Of a stretch of DNA of 64,000 nucleotides, positions 16,935 through 25,193 are shown in pieces. Source of the DNA: Pseudanabaena sp. FACHB-2040 (lineage in GTDB: Bacteria > Cyanobacteriota > Cyanobacteriia > Phormidesmidales > Phormidesmidaceae). The position numbers and the translations under genes are program-made. The notes beneath the pieces are model-generated. The model searched no databases and was not told the origin of the DNA. It worked only from the letters and a program-made list of their open reading frames with translations. The stretch spans positions 152,663-216,662 of the forward strand of contig NZ_JACJQO010000017.1 in the NCBI RefSeq assembly GCF_014696715.1, read 5' to 3'. How positions within the stretch are numbered: position 1 is the first letter of the stretch; each line of letters opens with the position of its first letter.

Positions 16935-17483
16935 ATGGAAATAATGCGCTTGGTCGTCACCGGACCTGTGGGGGCAGGGAAATCTACCTTCATCCGAGCG
17001 GTGAGTGAAATTGAAGTTGTCGATACCGACCGTCGGGCAACGGACGAAACGGCGCAGCTTAAGCACAAAACAACTGTTGCTTTTGATTTTGGTCGGCTGC
17101 AGTTTGGTCCCGCGATGGCGCTGCACCTCTATGGCACTCCCGGCCAGGATCGCTTTGACTTCATGTGGGATATTTTGATTCGCAAAGCCCACGCCTACAT
17201 TGTGCTGGTAGCAGCTCACCGTCCCCACGAATTTCGGTATGCTCGTCGTCTGCTCAGCTTTATGCAGCAGCGATCGCAAGCTCCCCTGATCATCGGTCTG
17301 ACCCACCACGATCTTCCCGATGCCTGGTCGACAGACAACGTACTTCTAGCCCTGGGCTATGTGCAGGGCAAGCAGCCTCCCCCCATCGTGATTGTGAATG
17401 CCAATGACCGGCAGTCGGTAGCCCAGGCGGTAGTGCTACTCGTGAAGCACTACATGGATCAGCAGCAGCCTTGCAAGGTTTAA
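16935..17483 (+). CDS. Small GTPase, CvnD/MglA-like
   Basis: A 182-residue Ras-like GTPase of the bacterial CvnD type. G1 is GPVGAGKST (residues 10-18), switch I is KTTVAFDFGRL with Thr46/Thr47, and G3 is YGTPGQDRFDFMWD (residues 66-79). The G4 site reads THHD (123-126) in place of N/TKxD, so guanine specificity may rest on the Asp alone, as in some MglA/CvnD relatives. No lipid-anchor motif is seen. Paired with the Roadblock gene upstream it should be a nucleotide-dependent switch; the PATAN protein that follows by 22 bases is a likely effector or adaptor. Confidence 0.9.
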   Translation: MEIMRLVVTGPVGAGKSTFIRAVSEIEVVDTDRRATDETAQLKHKTTVAFDFGRLQFGPAMALHLYGTPGQDRFDFMWDILIRKAHAYIVLVAAHRPHEFRYARRLLSFMQQRSQAPLIIGLTHHDLPDAWSTDNVLLALGYVQGKQPPPIVIVNANDRQSVAQAVVLLVKHYMDQQQPCKV

Positions 17484-17505
17484 ACTCACTCTCTACCCTT
17501 GACCT

Positions 17506-18360
17506 ATGGCTATTACAGGACACCTCGCAGAATTTTCCCTGGCTGAGATTTTTCAATTCTTAGAGCAGGGCCACAAGTCCGGTCTATTAACAGTTACCCC
17601 TCTGCCCGAGCCCGTAGGGGCAGATGCGCCTCGCACCTATTACATCTGGCTTCATCAAGGACGAATTGTGGGAGCCGCCAATCGCTCTGACCAGCGCGGC
17701 CTAATGACGCTGATCAGCCAGCGGGGTTGGCTAGGCGATCGAGCCGCTACCCGGTTGGCTCAAAGCTGCAGCCTCTCAGCTCCCATCGGGCTGTGCTTTA
17801 AGTCACAGGGCTGGCTGCAGGCAGATCAGCTCAAGCTGTTGTTTTATGTTCAGGTCATGCAGCAGGTCTGTGCCCTCTTTACCCATGAAGACGGCTGGTT
17901 TCATTTTGACAGTGGCAGCCAGGCTCCCGCCATGGAGTTAACTGGGCTGAGCGCCCCTGCTGTAGAAGTCACTCTGTCAGGCTTACGCGCCTTAAAAAAC
18001 TGGGCTTCCCTAGAAGACAAACTGCCCGATCCGGCTTCTTGTCTCGTCGCAGCTATCGAAGGCAAACCCTCCCTCAAGCTCAATCAAATTGAGTGGCAGG
18101 TGTGGGAGTTTACTGACGGCAAAACACCGCTCAAGGTGATTGCACAGCATTTACAGCAGCCCATCGACAAAATTCAAAAGGTTGCATTCCGCCTGAGCTT
18201 GGTCAATCTGGTCGAAGAAGTGCCGATGGTTGCTATGCCCCCTGCGGCAGAACCTCAAACGGTACCCCAGGCCGAACCTGCCGCAGAAGCTGAGCCCTCC
18301 AACAACTTGAGCCAGTCTTTTCTGCAAAACCTGCTCAGTTTCTTGACAGGCCAGTCTTAA
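17506..18360 (+). CDS. PATAN (DUF4388) domain protein
   Basis: A 284-residue protein beginning with a PATAN/DUF4388 domain (MAITGHLAEFSLAEIFQFLE then QGHKSGLLTV, repeated strand-helix units to about residue 150). Residues 185-235 resemble a winged-helix-like segment (EWQVWEFTDGKTPLKVIAQH), and residues 243-270 are a Pro/Ala/Glu linker before a short C-terminal helix. PATAN domains occur with response regulators and small GTPases, for instance in PatA and the phototaxis regulators PixG-like, and work as protein-interaction adaptors. It starts 22 bases after the GTPase, so the two are very likely co-transcribed. Confidence 0.88.
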   Translation: MAITGHLAEFSLAEIFQFLEQGHKSGLLTVTPLPEPVGADAPRTYYIWLHQGRIVGAANRSDQRGLMTLISQRGWLGDRAATRLAQSCSLSAPIGLCFKSQGWLQADQLKLLFYVQVMQQVCALFTHEDGWFHFDSGSQAPAMELTGLSAPAVEVTLSGLRALKNWASLEDKLPDPASCLVAAIEGKPSLKLNQIEWQVWEFTDGKTPLKVIAQHLQQPIDKIQKVAFRLSLVNLVEEVPMVAMPPAAEPQTVPQAEPAAEAEPSNNLSQSFLQNLLSFLTGQS

Positions 18361-18372
18361 GGACAAGAAAAT

Positions 18373-18570
18373 ATGGCGATTCTTCAAGCTTTTCTGCAAA
18401 TTCTGCAAGTTCTGGAGTGGAGCGCTTCCTTCGACGGTAAATGGCTAGCTGGAGTGGGCCTGTACTTGCTGTGGTGGCAGGTCAGTGGAGCCAGCCCCAT
18501 CCTGGCCAGCTACAGCCTGATCGCCCTGGGGCTGATCCTCTGGTTTTGTCAGCAAGAGTCGGAGTATTAG
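18373..18570 (+). CDS. Small membrane protein
   Basis: A 65-residue hydrophobic protein with two probable membrane helices (about residues 24-37 and 42-58) and a short charged C-terminus. It starts 12 bases after the PATAN gene, with AGGA about 8 bases before the ATG, so it belongs to the operon by position. It may anchor the switch at the membrane, but no homologue is recognised. Confidence 0.6.
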   Translation: MAILQAFLQILQVLEWSASFDGKWLAGVGLYLLWWQVSGASPILASYSLIALGLILWFCQQESEY

Positions 18571-18665
18571 GGAGTAGCCCTGCTCCAAGAAACCGGAAGA
18601 CGAGACGACAACTCCTAACTTGCAGTAGAGTAAGGGGCGTACTTCATCGGCATCGCCCTATCGCT

Positions 18666-18821
18666 ATGGAATGGACTGCTGAAGCTGAAGCCCGATTGAA
18701 AGAAATTCCGTTTTTTGTCAGACCAGCGGCCCGCAAAAAGATTGAGAAGCTGGCCCAAGAGATGGGGGCAGCGCAGATTACGGTCGAGGTCTATGAACAG
18801 GCCAAGCAAAAGTTTGGGTAG
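18666..18821 (+). CDS. Stand-alone PCP-reductase domain protein
   Basis: A 51-residue protein that is essentially one PCP_red domain, the same small helical module found at the C-terminus of the ChlB subunit of dark protochlorophyllide reductase: WTAEAEARLKEIPFFVRPAA then RKKIEKLAQEMGAAQITVEV. On its own it has no catalytic part. It may be an adaptor linked to pigment synthesis or simply a free helical domain. Start ATG 18666 fits the domain exactly; the frame further upstream has no match. Confidence 0.85.
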   Translation: MEWTAEAEARLKEIPFFVRPAARKKIEKLAQEMGAAQITVEVYEQAKQKFG

Positions 18822-18885
18822 ATCGAGACTGGGCCAGAAGGAAGACAGCGGGCAGGAGGTTCGAGGTGCCGCACTTATTTTTCCA

Positions 18886-18981
18886 GATGTGAAAGTCCAC
18901 GTTCAGACCACTAACCGCTATTACTACCCGGATGTGATGGTGACCTGTGATGAGCGGGATTAGGCGTTTGCACTGCACTCC
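18886..18981 (+). pseudogene. Uma2-family gene fragment
   Basis: The frame reads DVKVHVQTTNRYYYPDVMVT then CDERD, a stop, and AFALHS. This matches the central strand region of Uma2 (DUF820) endonuclease-like proteins, where YYYPDVMVTC is very typical, but the N-terminal half and the rest after ALHS are missing. It is a remnant, 64 bases after the PCP_red gene. An intact Uma2 gene of a different sequence lies at 34696-35313. Confidence 0.8.
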
Positions 18982-19058
18982 AAAGGTGTCGCGTTTCGCT
19001 GCGCTTAACGCCAACCCAAAAGAGGCTGAAAGAATTTAATTTAGAACCAGCGCAGCTT

Positions 19059-19592
19059 TTAGCGGGCAGAGGCAATTAGAGACTCCAGACGTGCTTTGGC
19101 AACCGCTTCGTTGGCAGCGATATCGGGGTGGCTGATATCGGTAGACTGAGCGCCACTGCCAGACTGGGCCGAGCCTACGTTCATCAGTCGTAGTCGGTTG
19201 GAGAGGCAAAAGGCTAGCCCTCGGTAGAAACGCTTGCCAAAGGCCAAGTCAGTGTCGGCCCGCTCTAGCAGCTGTTCTTGGGAAACTGATAAGACAATAA
19301 TGTCGGTCTCAGCAATAACAGTTGCCGACGGTGGGCGATTATCGACAAAAGACATCTCACCAATGACTTCGCCTGTGGCCAAGTGCGCTACGGTGCGTTG
19401 CTGATCGGGGGGACCTAGGGTGCCAGTTTTAACCTCTAGCGTACCGTCAAGCAAGAGATAGAGAGCTGTGATCGGCTGCCCTTCCTGGATCAGCACACCG
19501 CCCGCCGAAATGCTGACTCGTTCACCGCTATGCCGCAGCCAATCAACATCTTCGTCAGACAGTTCTCCAAGTAGCAATAGGGAATTTCTCAT
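19059..19592 (-). CDS. Cyclic-nucleotide-binding-domain protein
   Basis: A 177-residue protein with one cNMP-binding beta-barrel: ISAGGVLIQEGQPITALYLL, then LDGTLEVK, then HLATGEVIGEMSFVDNRPPS. No DNA-binding helix-turn-helix follows; the last 40 residues look disordered. The phosphate-binding cassette lacks the usual Arg (expected RxA; here PSATV), so cAMP binding is uncertain, and the domain may bind another ligand or none. The adenylate cyclase at 21762-23948 is the nearest possible source of cAMP. It lies downstream of the CPBP gene on the same strand. Confidence 0.87.
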   Translation of the reverse strand: MRNSLLLLGELSDEDVDWLRHSGERVSISAGGVLIQEGQPITALYLLLDGTLEVKTGTLGPPDQQRTVAHLATGEVIGEMSFVDNRPPSATVIAETDIIVLSVSQEQLLERADTDLAFGKRFYRGLAFCLSNRLRLMNVGSAQSGSGAQSTDISHPDIAANEAVAKARLESLIASAR

Positions 19593-19722
19593 AGCCCTTT
19601 TCAGTCATAGTTTTACGGAGTGGTAGATGCCGCCAAGCCTGACTGATTGTAACGAAATCTTATACCAGCACACGATTCTTGGGCTGATTGGCTGGTATTG
19701 CTTGCAGAAAGGTGAATTTTTC

Positions 19723-20511
19723 TTAAAGTAGCAGCGCGATCGCAGTAAAGGCTAGATGAGTGCTGACATGAGCCGTCATCGCAGCCTCCAAACTGTGCTT
19801 CCAGTAGAGCCAACCAAAAACCAGACCGCCCAGACCATTCAAAATTAGGGTTCTAAACAGCAGCCAGGGGGTTAGGGGAAGCTGAGCCAAGACAAAGGGC
19901 AGGTGCGCCAGACCAAAGAGTAGGGCCGTCAGCACAATCGCACCCCACACCAAGCCACTGCCCACCTCCCTGCGCCGCCGAAACAGCCGCCAGCCCAACC
20001 AGAGCAGCAGCGTCATCAGCCCCCAGCGCATCAGTAGTTCTTCGGTAATGCCGCCATAAAGCACCGCGCTCAGGGTCGTTCCCCAGCTGCGGTTGGCCGT
20101 AATCGCAAGCGCCTGCCCCGCTGCCCCCAGCCGCGGCAAAATCAGCGCATCCGACAGCACTGCGATCGCAGCAAAAAGCACCCCGCCTCCTACTGCCACA
20201 GGCAGCTCGTTGCGCAGCGGAGCCAACGCTTTTAGGCCCTGCGTTGCAGCATTCGCTAGGTAAGAGCGAAAACTCAGGTTAGGCGCTAGCTTGAGGCCCA
20301 CGGCAGTTGCGATCGCAAGTAGCACCGTCGGCTGAATCAACGAGAGAATCACCAAACCTCCAGGAGAAAATTCGGTTTGATCCTGCGGAATGAGCTGCTG
20401 AAGTTGCGGCAACAAAATGAACGGCAGCGCCAAAATACCTAAAAAACCCAGACCAAACAACAGCCAAAATGGCCTCAAGAACTGTCCCTGAAGAGGCGAT
20501 GTCTCTGTCAT
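19723..20511 (-). CDS. CPBP family intramembrane metalloprotease
   Basis: A 262-residue integral membrane protein of the CPBP (Abi/CAAX-like) family with about six to eight hydrophobic segments. The catalytic motif EExxxR is GGITEELLMRWGLM, and the second and third motifs are FGLAHLPF and a late AHVSTH. Known members process prenylated or peptide substrates in the membrane or take part in bacteriocin self-immunity; the substrate here is unknown. It is flanked by the RluA gene upstream and the cNMP gene downstream, all on the minus strand. Confidence 0.9.
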   Translation of the reverse strand: MTETSPLQGQFLRPFWLLFGLGFLGILALPFILLPQLQQLIPQDQTEFSPGGLVILSLIQPTVLLAIATAVGLKLAPNLSFRSYLANAATQGLKALAPLRNELPVAVGGGVLFAAIAVLSDALILPRLGAAGQALAITANRSWGTTLSAVLYGGITEELLMRWGLMTLLLWLGWRLFRRRREVGSGLVWGAIVLTALLFGLAHLPFVLAQLPLTPWLLFRTLILNGLGGLVFGWLYWKHSLEAAMTAHVSTHLAFTAIALLL

Positions 20512-20573
20512 AAACCGGCTGCAACAGTGAGAGGGGCGTTAGATCTATCCTACAGTGCCCGGAATGGGGCGCG

Positions 20574-20620
20574 GGATCGGGGTGGGGAGGATGGGGGAGG
20601 GAGGGAGGATGGGGGAGACT
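20574..20620 (+). repeat. G-rich tandem repeat, quadruplex-capable
   Basis: Between the CPBP start and the RluA stop the plus strand carries GAGGATGGGGGAGG twice plus a GGTGGGG run: at least four runs of three or more G. It could form a G-quadruplex in the plus strand, or be an intergenic purine repeat of the kind also seen at 32001-32075 and 51524-51580. Confidence 0.6.
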
Positions 20621-20624
20621 GGCC

Positions 20625-21557
20625 TCACTCGCGCAACTCTATGGGAGGCGGGCAGCAAAAATCTAGCTGCTCTTCTGTACGGGGATGGGGAAACTTGAGT
20701 CGGTAGGCGTGGAGCCAATAGCCGCAGTCGCCGGGGACTGGCAGCTTTTCCTGCGGATTAGCGGGGGTGGGTCGGGGGAGGCCGCCTGGGGTATAGAGGG
20801 GATCGCCTAGCAGTGGGTAGCCTGCGGCTGCCAGGTGAATGCGAATCTGGTGGGGGCGTCCGGTGCGGATGGTGACTTCTAGTAGGGTATTGCTGGGGCT
20901 GCGCCGGAGAATGAGTCCTTCGCTGTGGGCGGGCAGGCCGTTGGGAGTGGCTCCGTACACATAGCCCAGAACGGGGTGGGGCACTTTGCCGATGGGCGTG
21001 GTCAGGGTGAAGCGATCGGGCAGGTTGCAGGGGCCAATCAGCGCTCGGTAGGTTTTGCGAATGGCGGCAGGGCCGGACTGGCTAGTAGACTCGCGCATCT
21101 GGCGGCTGAGCTGGGATTTGGCTAGATGCGATCGCGCCAGCAGCAGCAGCCCCGAGGTGCCCCGGCCCAAGCGGTGAATCGGTACTGGCGTGTCTTGGGG
21201 ATAGCGGTGCTGTACCTGCCGCAACAGCGTGTGCTCTAAAAAGCCGCCCCCCGGCAGCACCGGCAGCCCTGAGGGCTTGGCCACCAGCAATAAATCTGTG
21301 TCTTCATAGAGCACCTCAAAGGCCAGGGGTACTGCTGGCTCTTCCCAAGGCGGACGGCAATAGGTGAGCTGCTGTCCCAGGTGTAGGGGCGTGTCTGGGG
21401 CAGCAGGCTGGCCGTTGAGCAGTACCTGGCCCGCAGCAATGCGTGCCTGCCAGTCCTCGCGGCTAGAGTGGCGGTAGCGGCTGGCATAGTACTCCAGCAG
21501 GGTCAGCCCCTCAGCAGATTTTTTCACCTGTTCCTGATAGGTCCAGCCCTGATTCAT
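20625..21557 (-). CDS. RluA-family pseudouridine synthase
   Basis: A 310-residue RNA modification enzyme of the RluA family. A short S4-like N-terminal part (residues 20-66) precedes the synthase domain: LLLVAKPSGLPVLPGG, PIHRLGRGTSGLLLLARSHL, and the C-terminal GRPHQIRIHLAAAGYPLLGD. The catalytic motif HRLDxxTSG reads HRLGRGTSG here, so the Asp nucleophile is replaced by Gly131. A subgroup with HRLGRGTSG exists in plants, as far as I recall. Whether it is active, and on which RNA, cannot be told. Confidence 0.88.
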   Translation of the reverse strand: MNQGWTYQEQVKKSAEGLTLLEYYASRYRHSSREDWQARIAAGQVLLNGQPAAPDTPLHLGQQLTYCRPPWEEPAVPLAFEVLYEDTDLLLVAKPSGLPVLPGGGFLEHTLLRQVQHRYPQDTPVPIHRLGRGTSGLLLLARSHLAKSQLSRQMRESTSQSGPAAIRKTYRALIGPCNLPDRFTLTTPIGKVPHPVLGYVYGATPNGLPAHSEGLILRRSPSNTLLEVTIRTGRPHQIRIHLAAAGYPLLGDPLYTPGGLPRPTPANPQEKLPVPGDCGYWLHAYRLKFPHPRTEEQLDFCCPPPIELRE

Positions 21558-21761
21558 GTGCAGTAAGCGGCAGCGATCAACGGGTCAAAGCGACTTTTGG
21601 CGTTGCTGTCTGACTTTGGCTCCAGCGATATAGCGCTGCATCTTCTGAGGCGGCAGATTGAGCATGGTTGGCCTGGGATCTTGCCTAGGAAGGTTATCTG
21701 TCTTTTCTAGCTTAAATCCTGACTCTACAGACCCGACTACAGTGCGGAGCTAGGGAAAAGG

Positions 21762-23948
21762 CTAGCGCTTTTGAGAAAACGACCAAACCCCATCCCAATG
21801 GTCAGGAATGTCTTGGGCTATCGTCTGATTGATGCGCTCTAGATACAGTTTGGCGGGAGCATCAGCAGGGTTGGCCGTTAGAACTTGCTGAAAGCAAGCT
21901 TGGGCAGCCGATAAGTTGTGGCTAGAGTATTCCTTCAGCCCTAGCTCAAACTCGTTGAGAGTTTGCAGCTTGCGGTGGCGGACAGTTTCTGGCTCGGCAT
22001 CGAGCACCTCATAGATGGCAATCGGTTCGGTGCGGCCCTTTACAATTGTGCGGGCTAGAAACCGCACCTGATAGCGATCGCAATCTGCAACTCTGGCGAG
22101 CACATGCTCTGAGACGATCAGGGAGACCCCAAACAGGTTGGTTAGCCCCTCTAAGCGAGCCGCCAAGTTAACTGTGTCTGATAGGGCATCGCCCTGCATG
22201 CGGTTGTGTTCACCCACCATCCCCACCATCAGGTGCCCAAAATGCAGGCCAATCCCGACATCGATAGGCATGTCTCCCAATGCCTGCCGAGCGGAGTTAA
22301 ACGCCCATATCCTCTGAAACTGAGCAATACAGGCATCTAGGGCATCCTCCACCCGATCCGGGAAAATAGCCATCACGCCATCCCCTAAGAACTTCACGAC
22401 AAAACCGTTGTGGGAACGAATTTCGGGAGAAATGTCTTGGAGATAGTCGTTGATGAAGTCAAAGGCTTCATCTGGAGCCATTTTCTCCGCTAGGCTGGTG
22501 AACCTGCGGATGTCGGAAAACATGACTGTCATTTCTTTGCTGACGTGATCTCCTAGGTCAATGTCGGTGACGCTTTGCTTGTCAAAAAACTTTAAATACT
22601 CCGGTGGGAAAAATCGGGCAAAGGCATTTTTTTGGGCTTCTAGCGTCTGAAATGACTCCTGCAGTTTTAGGGCCATGCTGTTAAACGAGGCGGCTAGTTC
22701 GCCCACCTCGTCGGTGCGCTTAATGTCCATACGTCGATCCCAGCGGCCATTGGCAATCTCTTTGACCGCTGCATTCAGCTTTAGGATCGGTTCGGTGACA
22801 CGGCGAGTTAGGAAAATGCCGACCAGGATTGCGATCGCAAGTGCCCCTGCGCACAGCGCTGCCGTTATTCGGTTGTTGGCGTTGATCCGGGCCATAAAGT
22901 CTGACTCAGGTACCACCACCACAATCAGCCAATCCAGCCCGTAGCCATCACTAAAAGGCAGCACCTCCAAAAAGTGCCGCTCACCATTTAGCTTAAAGTT
23001 GAGCTGCAGCGGCCGTTGAATGTTGTCTAGCCGCCAGTAGCGATCCTGCAAAAACTGGGTTGACTGCTGCACCAGGGGATTTGTGCTGTTTAGGGCTTTG
23101 AGAAATTTAGGCTCTTTGCCCTCTGCCACAACCATCAGCGGCTCATCGGTCGAGCTAGAAATTAAATGTCCAGAGCGATCAATGACAAAGGCCTGCCCCG
23201 ACTTGCCAATCTCTAACGTTGTTAGAAAAGAGCGAAATTCCTCTGGCAGCACGACATCCGTTGCGCAGACGCCCAGCAGTTCCTTACCCCAGCGGTCATA
23301 AACAGGCAAACTAGCAGTGACATTGGGTAGCCCGGTGGTAAAAGCAAGATAGACATCCGTCCAGGCGGGGCCTTCTGCCATCGTCGCGGCTTGAAACCAG
23401 GGTCGTTCACGGGAGTCATAGCGCTTGTCCGCCTTGTAGAGAAAGTGCTGGCGGCTGCCCCGCACATCCAAACTGTAATAGTCTCGCAAGAATTTATTGG
23501 AGGCATTGCCATAGGAGAGCTGTAGCTGCCCGGTGTCAGGCGATCGCAATACCCCAAAAAACTCCCCCGTCCGGGCACTGCCGCAGTAGACAAAGGCTAT
23601 GGTTGGATAAATCTTCATCTGCTGAAACAGCAGATTCTCCCCGCTGGTTGCTTCGTTAATATCTAGTTCGCCGTAGGCAAAAGACGTCGCGTTAATGCGG
23701 TTGATGGCATGGGGGTCGCCAAAATAGCCATGTAGCTCTTTCTCAATGCGGGCAGATAGTTCACCTCGCAGCTGAGAGGCTAAGTCTTGTACTGCCCGCT
23801 GCCCATTTAGAAATGACAGATAGCCCACTAGCCCTACAGCACTGACCAGCTGAATCAGCATGGGCACCGTAAAAACCAGCCGCAGAGAAGGATGTCTGAG
23901 GGCGTAAAACAGGCGGTTGAAGCCTTGGGGGCGAGGTAGTTGGGCCAT
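21762..23948 (-). CDS. Membrane adenylate/guanylate cyclase, Cache-HAMP-class III
   Basis: A 728-residue membrane protein. An N-terminal membrane helix (about 24-47), a Cache-like extracytoplasmic sensor (about 50-340; contains RERPWFQAATMAEGPAWTD), a second helix (about 350-373), HAMP (374-425), and a class III cyclase domain (about 440-625) follow in order. Metal ligands are in FSDIRRFT and FLGDGVMAIF, the purine-selecting Lys in VVKFLGDG, and the transition-state Asn/Arg in NLAARLE; these favour ATP. A short TPR-like tail ends the protein (NLSAAQACFQQVLTANPADA). It should make cAMP in response to an external ligand. Downstream minus-strand genes include a cNMP-domain protein. Confidence 0.9.
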   Translation of the reverse strand: MAQLPRPQGFNRLFYALRHPSLRLVFTVPMLIQLVSAVGLVGYLSFLNGQRAVQDLASQLRGELSARIEKELHGYFGDPHAINRINATSFAYGELDINEATSGENLLFQQMKIYPTIAFVYCGSARTGEFFGVLRSPDTGQLQLSYGNASNKFLRDYYSLDVRGSRQHFLYKADKRYDSRERPWFQAATMAEGPAWTDVYLAFTTGLPNVTASLPVYDRWGKELLGVCATDVVLPEEFRSFLTTLEIGKSGQAFVIDRSGHLISSSTDEPLMVVAEGKEPKFLKALNSTNPLVQQSTQFLQDRYWRLDNIQRPLQLNFKLNGERHFLEVLPFSDGYGLDWLIVVVVPESDFMARINANNRITAALCAGALAIAILVGIFLTRRVTEPILKLNAAVKEIANGRWDRRMDIKRTDEVGELAASFNSMALKLQESFQTLEAQKNAFARFFPPEYLKFFDKQSVTDIDLGDHVSKEMTVMFSDIRRFTSLAEKMAPDEAFDFINDYLQDISPEIRSHNGFVVKFLGDGVMAIFPDRVEDALDACIAQFQRIWAFNSARQALGDMPIDVGIGLHFGHLMVGMVGEHNRMQGDALSDTVNLAARLEGLTNLFGVSLIVSEHVLARVADCDRYQVRFLARTIVKGRTEPIAIYEVLDAEPETVRHRKLQTLNEFELGLKEYSSHNLSAAQACFQQVLTANPADAPAKLYLERINQTIAQDIPDHWDGVWSFSQKR

Positions 23949-24209
23949 GTTTAAAGCTCACAGCAGAGGGAGCACACGATCTAGTCATCCCCAACAAAAA
24001 CTCAAGAAGACAACCCTATAGACAGATTCCCACTCGCCTCTATTATGGCTGCTTGTTGCGATCGCAGCCGTGCCCGTTAAAACCCGCTGTTCTTTAAGGG
24101 CTTGGCTATCCAGTCAGCCGCTACTTCCCTACCCCTACCTGAGCTATTTCAAGGCAGTAAGATAAATGGGTCGAACTGTCCCGGCAGCCCTGCCCACTGT
24201 GTCATTGCC

Positions 24210-25028
24210 ATGTCCGAACTTTTTATGCCTGGCGTCACTCCTCCTGGAGAAAACGTGGGTTCTGCCTGGTGGTTTGCGTTTTCAGGCAACCGATTGCTGG
24301 TTCACGAAAAAGAGAGCCAGATTGCTATCCCTCAGCTGCCAACTCTAGAAGCGATCGGGCTAAACCCGCTCAGAACCCAATTCTTGGGTTGGCTAGGCAA
24401 CCAGCCCTGCCTATCTGCCGAGTTGCCCCAGCAAATGACGCCCCCAGCAGACATGGCTCTCCGGGGTCTGCGAGAACTCTACGCGGCCCTAGATGAAACC
24501 CTCTTTTCCCTGGCTGGACTAGGCTTTCAGGTCATGGAGTGGGACCGCACCCACCAATTTTGTGGAGCCTGCGGTCAGCCCACCGAGTCTGCCAACCACG
24601 AACGGGCCAAACGCTGCCCCAGCTGCCGCATTACCTACTATCCGCGCGTATCGCCAGCCATGATCGTGCTGATCTCTAGGGGCGATGAAATTCTCCTAGG
24701 CCGTGCCCCTCGCTTTAGAGCGGGTATGTATGGCCTAATTGCAGGCTATGTAGAACCCGGTGAATCTTTAGAAGCGGCGGTTGTGCGGGAAGTCAAAGAA
24801 GAAGTGGGCATCACAATTAAAGACTTGCGCTACTGGGGCTCGCAGCCCTGGCCCTTTCCCCACACGCTAATGGTGGGCTATACCGCTACCTATGCCGAGG
24901 GCGATATTGTGATCGATAAGCAGGAACTGGCCGATGCCGCCTGGTTTCACAAAGACAGCCTACCGCTGCTGCCGCCGCCCGTCAGCATTGCCCGCAAGAT
25001 GATCGACTGGTTTGTGGAAACTCACTAG
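24210..25028 (+). CDS. nudC: NAD+ diphosphatase (NudC-like Nudix hydrolase)
   Basis: A Nudix hydrolase of the NudC type, which cleaves NAD(H) and can remove NAD caps from RNA. It has a four-Cys zinc ribbon (CGACGQP ... CPSC) and then the Nudix box GYVEPGESLEAAVVREVKEE followed by VGI, in the typical order. The NudC-type segment SQPWPFPHTLMVGY is also present. Start is put at ATG 24210 (272 residues, beginning MSELFMPGV), because the family's WWF block follows at the right distance; TTG 24102 would add 36 residues. Confidence 0.87.
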   Translation: MSELFMPGVTPPGENVGSAWWFAFSGNRLLVHEKESQIAIPQLPTLEAIGLNPLRTQFLGWLGNQPCLSAELPQQMTPPADMALRGLRELYAALDETLFSLAGLGFQVMEWDRTHQFCGACGQPTESANHERAKRCPSCRITYYPRVSPAMIVLISRGDEILLGRAPRFRAGMYGLIAGYVEPGESLEAAVVREVKEEVGITIKDLRYWGSQPWPFPHTLMVGYTATYAEGDIVIDKQELADAAWFHKDSLPLLPPPVSIARKMIDWFVETH

Positions 25029-25103
25029 CTGAGATTTGCGATCGCAAATCCCCCCGCCGGCATTGCAAACAGCGTGGAGGATCCCAGAGAACTGCGATCG
25101 CAA

Positions 25104-25133
25104 ATCAGGCAGATGCGATCGCACCTGCCTGAT
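25104..25133. repeat. 30-bp palindrome centred on a HIP1 site
   Basis: ATCAGGCAG and CTGCCTGAT flank TGCGATCGCA, giving a nearly perfect 30-base palindrome (one mismatched pair) built around HIP1. Two further HIP1 copies lie nearby (25040 and 25094). It sits between the convergent nudC and radical SAM genes and could act as a transcription stop hairpin in both directions, although no T run follows. Confidence 0.8.
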
Positions 25134-25193
25134 CCCAGTTAGACAATCCCACTTCGTAAACCTGCCACCTTAGGCAGACTTATACAACGGAAC

